Source: Valencia hispanica (lineage: Eukaryota; Chordata; Actinopteri; Cyprinodontiformes; Valenciidae). From it: a stretch of 64,000 bases of DNA. Every line of letters begins with the position of its first letter. Positions within the stretch are counted from its first letter, which is position 1. The notes beneath the pieces are model-generated. The model worked only from the letters and a program-made list of their open reading frames with translations. It made no database searches and was not told the DNA's origin. The DNA is taken from NCBI GenBank assembly GCA_963556495.2, contig OY747702.1, positions 49,766,286 to 49,830,285 on the forward strand, given 5' to 3'. This document shows, in pieces, positions 45,365 through 56,040 of this stretch. A program made the translations under genes and the position numbers.

Positions 45365-46290
45365 TTTAGGTACACCATGGTTGTATCAGGTTGGATCCCC
45401 CTTTTGCATTCCAACTGCCTTAATTTTTCATGGCATATAGATCCAACATGTTTTTCTCATTCCTCTGATATTCCTCAGAGATTTTGCTCTATATTGAAAT
45501 GATAGCATCTCACAGTTGTTGAAGAATTATCTGCTGAGCATTAATGATGCAAACATCCCACTCCAACACATCCAAAAGGTGCTCTATTGAACTCAGATGT
45601 TGTGAATTTGGAGGCCATGGGGTACAGGGAACTAAAGAAACCAGTTTGAATTGATTTTGGCTTCGTGACGATGTACATTTTCCTGCTGGAATTAATTATC
45701 AGAAGAGAGGAACACTGTCTTTATAAAGGGATGGACAAGGTCGTCAACAGTCCCCCACCATCCTGAACAAGATGGGATCAATGCTTTGACATTGTTTACT
45801 CCACATTCTGACCGTATATCGTCTGAATGTTGAAGAAGTGAGACTCATTGATCCAGGCTAAGTTTGTCCAGTTTGTCCAGTCCAATTGGTCTATTTTGCT
45901 GAGCCTGTGTGAACTGAAGCCTCAGTTTCCTATGTTACCTGAAAGGAGTAGCACACTGTGTGGTTTTCTAATGATTTAACCCATCTGCTTTGAGGTTTGA
46001 CGTGTTAGGGTTTCAAACAATGATATTCTGCCTACCTTAGTTGTAACAAGTGGTTATTAGAGCTATTGTTGCCTTTCTATAAGCATATATTTGAACCATT
46101 TTTTCTTAACTAAAGATGTGGTTGTGTTTGGAAAGCCCAGTAGATCAGCAATTTCTGAAGCACTTTCATCAGTCCATCTGACACCCAAACACTATGCCAC
46201 ATTCATTAAATCCCCTTTCGTCCCCATTCTGACGCTTATATTGAATTTCTGAATTTCGTCTTTACCATTTGCCTGATTATTCAACCCGTA
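45365..46290. repeat. Old high-copy fish interspersed repeat, class unclear
   Basis: Starts ttaggtacaccatggttgta. It contains, among other things, gagcctgtgtgaactgaagc, ctcagtttcctatgttacct, taacaagtggttattagagc and gtagatcagcaatttctgaa, in an order I recognise from a frequent fish genomic repeat that is likely a DNA transposon. Orientation and ends are uncertain because the copy has many small indels, and the second terminal word was not found. Confidence 0.6.
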
Positions 46291-48225
46291 AGCATTTCTC
46301 AGGACATGGTAGGAGGTTGGATCAAAGTATTTGCATTATAACAGACAGCTTTGCACCCTTTGATTGACGTGTTCAGGGTGTATCATGCCTTTTGCCCGAT
46401 GACTACTGAGATGAGTAACAATAAGTAGTTAAAGACGTTGGAGGGATTAATGGACTATTTTGCTAAAATAAAATGTGAATAAATATTTTATCTAATTAAA
46501 ACATGGCTCTCGCAAATGAACAAGTTCATAGGTTTACAACATTTTTTATTTTTTTTTGCTGGACACACTAAGATGACAAGGCAGAGAGGAAATGGGCGAT
46601 TTTTCCAAAGCGTTTATCTCCACAGCGATTTGCTCTTTCCATCTATTCTTCCATGGACTGTTTATGGTCCTTTCTATGTTAATGGAGACATTTTACAATG
46701 GCTTCCATTTTTTCTGGCTTTAAAGGAGCATCTGTGTCCCCTTAGGAGTGTTTGCAGGCTTCCTCTCTTATTGTTCTTCATTGCCTCTTTTCTTCTTTCT
46801 CCTCTCCTCCACCTCCTTCTTCTCTCTCGACAGTTCTTCTCATTGCGCCTCCTCCTCACGTCCCTCCGCCCTCCACATTAATCACATGGCAGGGAGAATA
46901 AAGCGGAGCATCTGTAATAGTTTCGCAGCGTCACTGAAGGACGGGCAGAGGTCGGCTAGCGTCGCGGCTAATGCGTAGATTCCTTGTGCATGTGTGTGTG
47001 TGTATTAACAGTAATAGATGACTTGGTGTGGACGCAAGGACAGAACGGGGACAATGGTTGCTAAAAATGGATCACTATCTTGTGGTGCAACATACATAAG
47101 TGGTATATGCACACATCTACAGATACACACAACAAATTGAATGCTACTCATGCAAGCACCACATACCGGGACAAGACATTCCCCTCTGATTTCACTTTAG
47201 TGATCTCTTTTGGCAATTTATTGGATATTTAGCCTCTTTTCTTCTTCTGAATGGTAGCACACGAGTCTAGCACAGGGGTGTTCAGCTGTCGTTTTTTATT
47301 GCTGGGTTGTTTTGTTGTTGCTGCAGAGGTTTTGCGTCACTGAAGCTCCCTTGCTGCCAGGAGTTGTTCCTGATTTAGGCATTGGTCCTGCTAGCCTTCT
47401 GATCATGAAATGGTTTTTCATTTTTCCAGTCCAAAAGGGAATGGTTAGATTAAATTCTGATCGGCTACTGCAAACACTCCCCAAACTGACTCAAAAGGGG
47501 GGAAAAAACGATTTGCAAACATTCAGACTCCAGACAAAGATGACATTCAGTCAGCTGAAGGATTTTCTTCATTTTACTTTTAAGCTTGTAGTTTAAAGGC
47601 TTTTTGTGGTGTTTATTCTAGTTATAAAGCTTCCACAGACAGCACATGTTGATGTTTGCATCAAACTCTCTGAAACAGATAAGGAGGTCGATGCACCTCC
47701 TATAATGAAAAGGCAGGGTGACAATGCAGATAACATTATCAGTATCTCATTGCCCTTGGGTGAAAATGTCCTGTGCATGGCGTCACCTTCAGTACAGCTC
47801 ATGTCAGTCAATTGAATCTATTCAAACACCTCTACTCTCATCCTCACTCCCCTTGATTGGTGAGTAAAACACTTTGTGACTTCTAGCAGGAAGAGACACC
47901 AGTCTGACATCAGTGCGTAGTGTGTAGTCTGATCCGTGGTGAGCTCGTCATTCATTAATCCACTCCACAGCTCAACCTTTGCAAAGCTGTTGGCCACTTG
48001 TGCAGAGCAAAAGCATACAGAGATAAGAAAACGGTTATAAAAATTACAGCAGATTCCTTGAATAAAAATGGTATTACTAAAAGTGTACACACACAAGCTG
48101 TTATTGTGATGCAAAAGAAAATGAGACTCAAAATTGCATATATTGCAGTGCTGTGCAGCAATAGGTTTGTGCAACATTAGCTTTGTTTTGGCTATGAATA
48201 ACTATGGATGATTGCTTAGGGCAAA
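46291..48225 (+). other. glra1: glra1 intron 8, no recognised feature
   Basis: Non-coding. The pyrimidine-rich frame at 46516-46881 (leucine/phenylalanine-rich translation) is a product of base composition. A short GT repeat lies near 46988-47003. Confidence 0.5.
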
Positions 48226-48277
48226 TATTAGTAATAATAATAATAACAACAATAATAATAATAGTAATAATAATTGC
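48226..48277 (+). repeat. (AAT)n-type microsatellite, imperfect
   Basis: About 17 trinucleotide units of AAT with AAC and AGT interruptions. Confidence 0.9.
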
Positions 48278-48939
48278 CAAATAGTTCAATCTCAGTTAAT
48301 GCTTATGAATACCTGCCTGATAAGGCTGAGGTATTAAAATATTAATACATTGGAGTAAATTCAGCACTGGCGTTCGTCGAACAGCAACTTACTACACGTG
48401 TACGTATATGGAATAATAAACAACAACTTTCCAAAATACAAGAGTTTATTAACAAAAGGAATTCAACTTTGCCGTCAAAATACTTTAGTCAACACATTCA
48501 CTAAGCTAGTAACACACAACTAAACTACAAAATAAAAGAAGCATGAACAATAAAACTAACTACCAATAGTAAAATTGTACCAATATTCATAGAAGTAGAA
48601 ACAATAACCAGTAAATTGATAGTGACATAACAGTCAAATATAAATGTGTATGTTTAAAGACCAAAGCTTGTATTGAAGAGTTTTGGAAATGAGGCTAAGT
48701 TAAACTAATTAGTTTTAAACTAATTATGATTAGTTTAGGACTAATTAGCGTAATTTTGTTTGTGTTCAAACAACCAATTCACAATTCAAAGCAGAAGTGA
48801 GGACAAAATATTATTTAATTTAGTTATTTGCTGACTTAGAAATCAATAACCTTTTTGGCAAAATTGATTTGATTTGATAAATCAGTCACTACAGTGATGG
48901 AGTAGTATAAGTATTTTGGCATACTAAGAAGGCGGTGTC
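48278..48939 (+). other. glra1: glra1 intron 8, AT-rich spacer
   Basis: Very AT-rich with repeated taatta words at 48700-48750. No feature identified. Confidence 0.5.
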
Positions 48940-51900
48940 AAAACGCCTTATGAGACTTATGAGACGTGGCTGAGCTCGGATGCCCCTGTTGTTCTTACAG
49001 AGGCCTCCCCACCAAATTTTAATTTTAACTATTCAACGAGGAATGGGAAAAAGTGTGGTTCATCAACACTTTCCGCCAAACCTGTTTTACTTGACAATTT
49101 TACCACTTTTGAATATACCGCAGCTGTTTTTAGCATTCCTCAGATTTTATGTGTAACTGTTTACAGGCCTCCTAAAAAGAGTACACTTTTTATTCAAGAA
49201 TTCTCAGAGTTTTTTTCAATTCTGCACAATTCCTTTGAAAGGATCATTTTAGCTGGTGATTTTAATCTACACGTGGATAACCTTTTAGACTCTTTTTTAA
49301 CAGATTTTTTAAACATCTTGATTTACATGGATTTTACCCAGCATGTCACACAGCCAACTCACAACAGAGGACACACTCTGGACTTGGTCATCATGTATGG
49401 CCTGTCCACCAGCTCTGTTGTTGACTTGGCTGTCTCTGACCACTACTGTGTGTTTTTTAACACCAGTTTTATAAAGCGGGAGACCTCTGTGAGAACTGTA
49501 ATGAAGCGCCATCTAACCCCTGAAGTGGCTGCTGGATTTCTTGAAGCTTTTAAAAAGACTCCTCCTATTAATTTAGTCCCCCCTGTGATTCTATTGTCAA
49601 TTAATTCAACAGCAGACTATGATCTACCCTCAACCTGCTTGCTCCCCTTAAAGTTAAACATCTACAGCCAAAACATCCATCACCATGGAGAAATGAATCC
49701 CTTAGAAAACTAAAGAGAAATTGCAGGGCGGCGGAGAGAAAATGGAGAAAAAATAAGATCACAATAAATAAACAGATTTTTTCTGACCTACTAAAATCAT
49801 ACAATAATGCAGTAAGAAAGTCAAGAAATGCTTACATTTCCAAAAAAATCTCAGATCATAAAAATAATCCTAAAATTTTTAGCTGACACTAATTCAGTTC
49901 AGAAAACCCCCTCTAATGCTCTCTGTGAGGAATTTGCAGCCCACTGCAGAGGGAAGGTAGACACCATCAGATGTACTATTTTATCTTCTCAAAGTAACAT
50001 GGTTTTAGACAAATCTGAATGTGTGTCTATACCAGAGGAAACGCTGGACAGTTTTGTCCTGGTGGAGGCTGAGAGTCTCAATAAAGTTTTCTCCTCAGTG
50101 ATGCCCACCACATGTGTCTTGGACCCGATTCCCACTAGATTTTTTAAGCAATTTTATGATTCTCTTAGAGATGAGATTTTAACCGTGATGAATTACTCCC
50201 TTCAGACGGGGGTCTTTCCTGCAGCCTTTAAACGGCGGTGGTGAGGCCCCTGCTGAAGAAGAGCAATTTAGATTCTAATGATTTGAACAATTTACCTTTT
50301 TTAGGCAAAATTTTAGAAAAGCTTGTTTTATTTCAATTTAATGATTTTATTAACGCTCATAATGTCCTCAAGAAATTTCAGTCTGGTTTTAGGGTGAACC
50401 ACAGCACAGAGACGGCCCTTTTAAATGATTTTAGATTAAACTATAATGCACAGAAGGTGACAGTGTTGGTTCTACTGGATCTAAGCGCTGCCTTCGATAC
50501 AGTAGACCACACTATTCTTTTAACCCGTTTAAAACAGATTGGCCTCTCTGGTGCTGTTCATAAGTGGTTCACATCCTACCTCACAGACAGGACTTTTATG
50601 GTAAGTTTGGATACCTGCTCCTCTAGGGTCCATAGGATGACATGTGGTGTGCCCCAGGGTTCAATTTTAGGCCCAGTGCTTTTCAACCTTTATATGCTCC
50701 CTCTTGGTGGTGTCATCAGAAGACATGGAGTTAACTTTCACAGTTATGCTGATGATACACAGCTGTACATCTCCATGTCTCCCGATGACACACGGCCAAT
50801 GGATGCACTTTTTAACTGCATTTTAGACATCAAATCCTGGATGGCAGAAAACTTTCTTCAGCTCAACCAGGACAAAACTGAAGTTTTAGTCATCGGTCCT
50901 GAGGCTCAGAGAGAGAAACTTTTACCAAAACTGCAATCACTGTCTTTTAATCCTTCTCAGCAAGTGAGGAACCTGGGTGTTATCTTTGACTCTGAGCTGA
51001 CTTTTATCCCTCATATTAAAAATATAATTAAAATAGGTTTTTATCACCTGAAGAACGTTGCCAGAGTCCGCCCCATTATCTCGATACGGAGACGCTGATG
51101 CATGCTTTTATCACCTGTAGAATTCATTACTGTAATGCACTGCTTTCTGGTCTTTCCAACTATTACAAAATTCAGCTGCACGTGTCCTGACGAAGACCAG
51201 GAGGTGGGAGCATATTACTCCGGTTTTAGAATCATTGCATTGGCTCCCCGTATATTTCAGGATCGATTTTAAGGTTCTTTTAATGGTTTTTAAGTATCTT
51301 AATGGTCTTGGGCCTACTTATCTCTCAGAGCTGCTTTTACCGTATGAACCCTCGCGGCCTCTGCGCTCCTCTGGCAGCCGTCTCCTTGTGATTCCAAAAG
51401 TCAGGACACACACACACGCGAGGCATCCTTTCATTATTATGGCCCTCATCTCTGGAACGGGTTGGAAGAGGACCTCAGGGCCGCAGAGAACGTTCATGTT
51501 TTTAAGAGCAGGCTCAAGACTCACCTTTTTAGCCTAGCTTTTAACTGATTATTACTTATAGTATGTTTCATTGCTTTGTATGTTTTATTTGCTTATATTT
51601 TAACAGAGTTTTATTAGCTATCTTTGCTACTATATGGTTAACTGTTTTTACTATTATATTTATTACTACTTATTTTACTTATATTAGCTCTGGTTATTTA
51701 ACATTTTTACTTATTAATCCTTCTTCCAGTGTTTCCTCTGTAGGAGCCCTCTGCCTCGGGGGCCGTGTTCGGCTGCGGTGGCCTGGGTGCTCTCCAGGTA
51801 GTGCTCAGGTAGCGGGGGTGTCTACGTTCCCTCCTCTGGGCGCCCTGTGTCGGTGCCCTGGCTGCTGCAGTGGACCTGTTGCTGTCGGGGCAGACGGTTC

Positions 51901-52148
51901 TCCTGATGGCGTTTTCCTTACATACCTGACTCATCTGAGCTCAGCCCAGTGTCTACCAATGTTCTTACGCGTTTTGGGAAGATGTGGAAGGGGTTTGGGA
52001 AGGGGGAATAACTGTCTTTTCGTTTTTATAATTGTGGGGAAGGGATGGGAATCTGGGTTATGTGGGGTCATTTTAATCTGTAACGCACTTTGAGCTGCAT
52101 TTTTTTGTATGAAAGGTGCTTTATAAATAAAGTCTGATTGATTGACTA
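48940..52148 (+). mobile_element. L2-type LINE, nearly complete from endonuclease C-terminus to 3' tail
   Basis: The largest element in the window, 3.2 kb, sense to glra1 in intron 8. It starts within the endonuclease domain and runs through the reverse transcriptase and C-terminal domain. A ~600-bp 3' UTR with a GC-rich block (51735-51930) follows, and it finishes gctttataaataaagtctgattgattgac. The short TGAT tail is the usual end of L2-clade LINEs. It is 5'-truncated: the N-terminal part of the endonuclease and the 5' UTR are missing. Confidence 0.87.
48960..51540 (+). pseudogene. L2 LINE endonuclease-reverse transcriptase polyprotein, broken
   Basis: Blocks in order: VYRPPKKS (~49160) and ILAGDFNLHVDN (~49250), both apurinic-endonuclease motifs; LAVSDHYCVFFN (~49428), with the catalytic SDH motif; a frame break near 49640-49830; NALCEEFAAHCRGKVDTIR (49915-); VLDPIPTRFFKQF (~50118); a frame break near 50240; NNLPFLGKILEKLVLFQFND (50289-); VLVLLDLSAAFDTVDHTILL (~50464), motif A; GVPQGSILGPVLFNLYML (~50646), motif B; SYADDTQLYISM (~50743), motif C with both catalytic aspartates intact; LGVIFDSELTF (~50980); a stop at 51098; then WLPVYFRIDFKVLL (51238-). 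The open frame 50238-51098 (286 codons) holds the whole polymerase core, but about six residues expected before NLPFLGK (YRPIS-like) are missing in frame. Confidence 0.88.
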
Positions 52149-52611
52149 GTTTTGGTGTTTAAACGATCCATTTTAAAGCCGATCTGTAGTTTGAATACCG
52201 TAGATAACAATCCTAATTGTTTATGAGCGCAAGCGGTTTACTGAAGCAGGCCAGACAAATAGATAAACAATGTTTTATCAGCACTAATGCTCAGAGCTAT
52301 TTTTGCATGTAGCGTAGGCTAAGAAGCACTCTGTATAGCCTAGCACCAGAGAACACAGGAAAACTCTGTTGGGATGGACTAACTAATGTTGCATGATTAA
52401 AATGACATTTTCAAAGTCAATTACTTTGTCAAAAACTTTTTTAAAGCACTGTTTATACCACAGGCCGAACAGCGTGTTTCTACTCAAACAATTGAAGAAT
52501 GAAATCTTACAAATGCAGCAAAAACAGTAAAATAAACACAATCCGTAAATTGTGAATCCTAAGCTAATTTATTTCTGCCAAGACAAAACTGACATTACTT
52601 GTATGATTCTT
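52149..52611 (+). other. glra1: glra1 intron 8, spacer
   Basis: Non-coding sequence between the L2 LINE and a MITE. Nothing recognised. Confidence 0.5.
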
Positions 52612-53303
52612 ACCCCTCCTTTCCACTGGATGCGTAAGCAGCACGTTACAGGAGCAGCACGTCATACGCAGCTGATAGCCACCACTGTAGTCAATAGAAC
52701 CCTTTCCAGCGGAGGCGAAAGCAGCACGAGTCTGCCGCTTCTCAGGAGCGTCATGTCGCAGCACTTTTCTAAATATACGCGGCAGTCCTATTTTCTACAC
52801 GGTACGCCTCTGAAACACGTAAATTTCTACATTTTGGATAGGGGAAGACAGGAAAAATGACGGCTCGGCATCCGGAAATTTTCAAAATAAAAGAAATGTG
52901 CTGCTTTGCGATTGCTTTACTTAAAGAAAGGTCACTACCTGTGCGGCCCGGTGAGAAGTCAGTACCTCATGGGAGGGTCTCATTTGTGTGTCATCACACA
53001 AATGATTTTGGATATTTCCTGACATAACATAAACTTATTGGCGACTATAAAATGGACATAATGTAAAACACAGAACTTTTGGAGCCATATTGTTGTCTTT
53101 TCCTGGTTGTTGTTGTGTTTACTGACGAAACCACCCGTGATTTTGCTAATCTCGCGTGATTTCATGCTCTCTCTGTGACAGCTGCTTCCCTGCTGCAACG
53201 TGCCTCATACGCACCCGGTGGAAAGGGCCAAGCAGCAGAATACGCAAGTGAAACGTGCTGCTCCTGTAACGTGCCGCTTACGCGTCCGGTGGAAAGGAGG
53301 GGT
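52612..53303. mobile_element. MITE with doubled terminal inverted repeats, 692 bp
   Basis: The outer ends 52612-52661 and 53254-53303 are inverted repeats of 50 bp with three mismatches. They start acccctcctttccac and contain gcacgttacaggagcagcac. About 90 bp further in on each side a second, diverged pair repeats the same motif: cctttccagcggaggcgaaa at 52701 and the inverse of cctttccaccgggtgcgtat near 53200. The cctttccacc...gcgta ends recall fish Harbinger-type non-autonomous elements. No target duplication is obvious. No coding sequence. Confidence 0.85.
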
Positions 53304-54234
53304 CGGATCTCCATAGAAGCCTGAATTGTCGTTTGTCGTTGTCTTGGGGAAAATCAGCTGTGGTTAGCTGCAGCAGGTGCGTGCTGCACCTGCTGCAGCT
53401 AACAAAGCAAGACTCGTGGTATGTGGCTTGCAACGGTCTGAGAGTCGGGTTCTTCTCTCCGGTCCGGTCCTGGGCAAACAAGCAGCTTTCAGCTCAGCAG
53501 CTTCTGTAAAACTGTATATCTTCTCCCATAGCAGGACAGCAGGGCCTCAGTTGCAGAGAGAATGTCTCTCTTTGGTCAATCTGTAATTCAAAGGATCCTT
53601 CTGCAGAGTTTTGAACAAGTCAGGTTCAAGACTTATTCCATTGGCCAGAATACAGTAACTTGATCCACGATCAGCAGGCTGCACATGTATTTTAGGGTCC
53701 AAGGAACTTCTTCCAGAAGCCCCCCTACCTCCCCTTGCCATCGGAGATGGAGGTTTACAGCACACGCCCTCTTAAGTGCAGGTGGCAAAGAGGATGAAAG
53801 TGGGCGGAGCATATGCTTAAATAGTGGTTACTCAATTTATCTTGGATGTTAAAATTTGTCTGGTGATCTAAAGCATGTCAGAGGGCAAAAAGCAGAGCTG
53901 GCTCACCAACATGCTGATCAGCTACTTTAACTTGACATAAAAGTAAGAAGATAACGTTGTATAATTTTACTTAACACAAAGTGCAAAGCAAACCGGAATA
54001 GGGCTTTGCAAAAAACACAATCAAAGTAAGTGGCATAAACATGCCATAGCAACAACATTTAATTGATTAAATATGTGGCAGCACTGGTCAAAGGTCAGTA
54101 TAAATCTAATACAAATGGGAATTCACGATAAACATCTAGAGTTTCTAATAAAAATACAAATGGCTCTTTATGGACATTTACTGGCCCATAATACTTTGAG
54201 CTGAGACAAGATACACAATTTGGCATTGAAAAAT
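53304..54234 (+). other. glra1: glra1 intron 8, spacer
   Basis: Non-coding. A perfect-looking palindrome around ctgcagcaggtgcgtgctgcacctgctgcag lies at 53367-53399 (given here by position; arms ctgcagcaggtg and cacctgctgcag). No gene or repeat family recognised. Confidence 0.5.
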
Positions 54235-54740
54235 TTATTCAATTTCAATTCAGTTTATTTATAGCGCTGATTCACAACAGATTACATCTCAACGCACTTT
54301 ACAAGAAGTCTTTTTAAATCAATCATACATACATTCCAATCAACGTAAGTTGCCTACTTAAGGGATCGCAGCAGATTGCATCGAGTCATTGACTGTCAGT
54401 TGTGCCCCGTTAATGCAGACTCCAACCACAGGAATCCCTCAGCAATCCCTCATACTGAGCAAGCATGTTGCGACCGTGGAGAGGAAAAACTCCCCTTTAA
54501 CAGGAAGAAACCTCCAGCAGAACCAGTCTCAGTAGGAGCGGCCATCTGCCACGACCGTCTGGGGGTTTGAGAAGACAGAGCAGAGACACAGAAGGAACAG
54601 AAGATCTGATATAAGAGTACTTTCTATGTTAAAGAAAGTAAAAAGTTCATAACGGGACACAGCAGATGTTCGGTTACTGGGAGCATCCTCCCAGTCAATG
54701 CCCCCCGTCCAACAGGGCACTGAAGCTAAATTAAATAAAG
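54235..54740 (-). repeat. LINE-type 3' region, antisense
   Basis: Begins caatttcaattcagtttatttatagcgc and continues through cagcaatccctcatactgag, gaggaaaaactcccctttaa, caggaagaaacctccagcag and ggccatctgccacgaccgtc. I recognise this order as a very frequent fish retroposon segment seen from its antisense strand; the tail words ...gcgctataaataaactgaattg would be its 3' end. It lies only 140 bp upstream of the exon 9 splice region. Confidence 0.6.
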
Positions 54741-54877
54741 AGTAATAGAGGTTTATGTACACTACAGCAGATATGTGGTCATGGCTTTTTATCTCAGGTG
54801 TTAATTATATGTTTTTCTAATTGAAAATTTCTCCCTGAACTCATAAAGTGTGATGTTTTTTCTTTGGTTCCTAACAG

Positions 54878-54901
54878 CCTGAGTCTTGGCATGTGTTGCA
54901 G
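54878..54901 (+). promoter_or_regulatory. glra1: Alternative 3' splice site: 24-nt in-frame 5' extension of exon 9
   Basis: Two acceptor AGs lie 24 nt apart, at 54876-54877 and 54900-54901. Use of the first adds eight codons, PESWHVLQ, between ...RRHMK (exon 8) and EEDPGDG (exon 9), in frame. The upstream AG has the better pyrimidine tract (tgttttttctttggttcctaacag). The position and length match the known mammalian alpha-1 'ins' splice variant, in which eight residues (SPMLNLFQ in mammals, from memory) are added at the same point of the TM3-TM4 loop. Use of both sites in this fish is inferred, not shown. Confidence 0.82.
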
Positions 54902-55186
54902 GAGGAGGACCCGGGTGACGGGCGCTTCAGCTTCCCCGGGTATGGCATGGGTCCTGCCTGCCTGCAGGCCAAGGATGGCATGGCCATCAAGGGCAACAAC
55001 AACAACGCCCCAACCTCGGCACCGCCCGAGAAGAGCATCGAGGAGATGAAGAAGCTGTTCATCGGCCGAGCCAAGCGCATTGACACAGTGTCCCGCGTGG
55101 CCTTCCCGCTCGTCTTCCTCATTTTTAACATTTTCTACTGGATCATTTACAAGATCATCCGCAGCGAGGACGTCCATAAGCAGTAG
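54902..55186 (+). CDS. glra1: Glycine receptor alpha-1, exon 9 (cytoplasmic loop, TM4, stop)
   Basis: Terminal coding exon, 94 codons plus TAG at 55184-55186. It reads [20 protein letters not shown], then [60 protein letters not shown] and [14 protein letters not shown]. The first 60 residues are the cytoplasmic TM3-TM4 loop. [12 protein letters not shown] is the pre-TM4 amphipathic segment, and [18 protein letters not shown] is TM4. [19 protein letters not shown] is alpha-1-like; alpha-2 and alpha-3 lack the A before the cysteine. The ending SEDVHKQ is the fish alpha-1 form of the tetrapod REDVHNQ. The NNNNAP stretch is fish-like too. No frameshift. Confidence 0.98.
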   Translation, partial: EEDPGDGRFSFPGYGMGPACLQAKDGMAIKGNNNNAPTSAPPEKSIEEMKKLFIGRAKRIDTVSRVAFPLVFLIFNIFYWIIYKIIRSEDVHKQ

Positions 55187-56040
55187 CCGAATGGAGGAGA
55201 AGGGTGACAGAGACGTGAAGCAAAGAAAGCAGCAAAACATATTTAAAATATGAGACAAAGATGACTCCAAAGCAGATATTATTGCCCCCTTTTCCAGCCA
55301 TACTTCTTGTCCTCTTCTGTCACTCTCTTTCTCCTTGGTCAAAGATTTGCTGCTTTTTGTCGCCCACTCTAAACCACACCTGATCAAATTGTTTGAAGCT
55401 TTTTATTGCTTTTCCCTACCTTTCTTTCCCTACTCCTGAATCCCAGACCCTTTTCCTGTCTCTTTAAAACCCCTAAACAGTCCAGACCAGTGCAATAGCA
55501 ATGCAGTAAAATGCATGATATATGAATGTGGCAATATACTGAAGATGAAACGTGAAAAAATAAACAAACTTTCCAAGACACACCCAGGATACCATTTGGG
55601 AGTGAACGGACTGGAGCAAAAGGAGACAAAAAGATCTTGTATTTAATTTTAGCTTTTTTTGTGAAGACAGATATATAATTATATGTGGAAATATGACATA
55701 GAGATAGGGTGGGAAAGGTACTAGAGGCATACAGCAGTGTAATATACTTATTTATCATGATTGGAAGATATATGGACTATGTCTCCAAGGGTGGTCATCT
55801 GGAACAAAGGATGTTTTAAAAAAAAGAACAGAAAAGAAAGATGGCGGTTCAGTGCTTCCACTAAATTGATGCAAGGATCATGCATTCTATATATCTAGAG
55901 TTGCTTCAAACGTGTATTGCAAGCACTTGTCAAAGCTTTCCCTCCCTCCTGCTGCCAACACCAGAAAAACTGCAGAGGCACTTGAAGTTTGTCGCTGCTG
56001 CTGGACTTAGAAAATAAAGTGACTACAGGACACAAAAAAA
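55187..56040 (+). other. glra1: glra1 3' UTR, proximal part
   Basis: Follows the stop codon without interruption. A clear AATAAA lies at 56013-56018 (gaaaataaagtg) with a weaker aataaac at 55559-55564. The first would give a 3' UTR of about 0.85 kb. No transposon. Confidence 0.65.
56013..56018 (+). terminator. glra1: Candidate proximal polyadenylation signal
   Basis: Canonical AATAAA 827 nt after the stop codon. An A-rich run follows about 15 nt later (acacaaaaaaataatgg). No strong GT-rich downstream element is seen. Confidence 0.4.

Noticed and set aside
46516..46978. Leucine/phenylalanine/serine-rich frames that look like membrane proteins
   Set aside because: They are produced by a pyrimidine-rich tract. 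There is no splice context, conserved motif or matching codon pattern.
51563..52093. 176-codon open frame on the plus strand
   Set aside because: It sits in the 3' UTR of the L2 LINE, after the C-terminal domain. The glycine/cysteine-rich translation reflects the GC-rich block of that UTR.
54794..55387. 197-codon open frame on the minus strand
   Set aside because: It lies opposite glra1 exon 9 and its UTR. The plus strand encodes an unmistakable TM4 segment, and the minus frame has no domain. It is a shadow frame.
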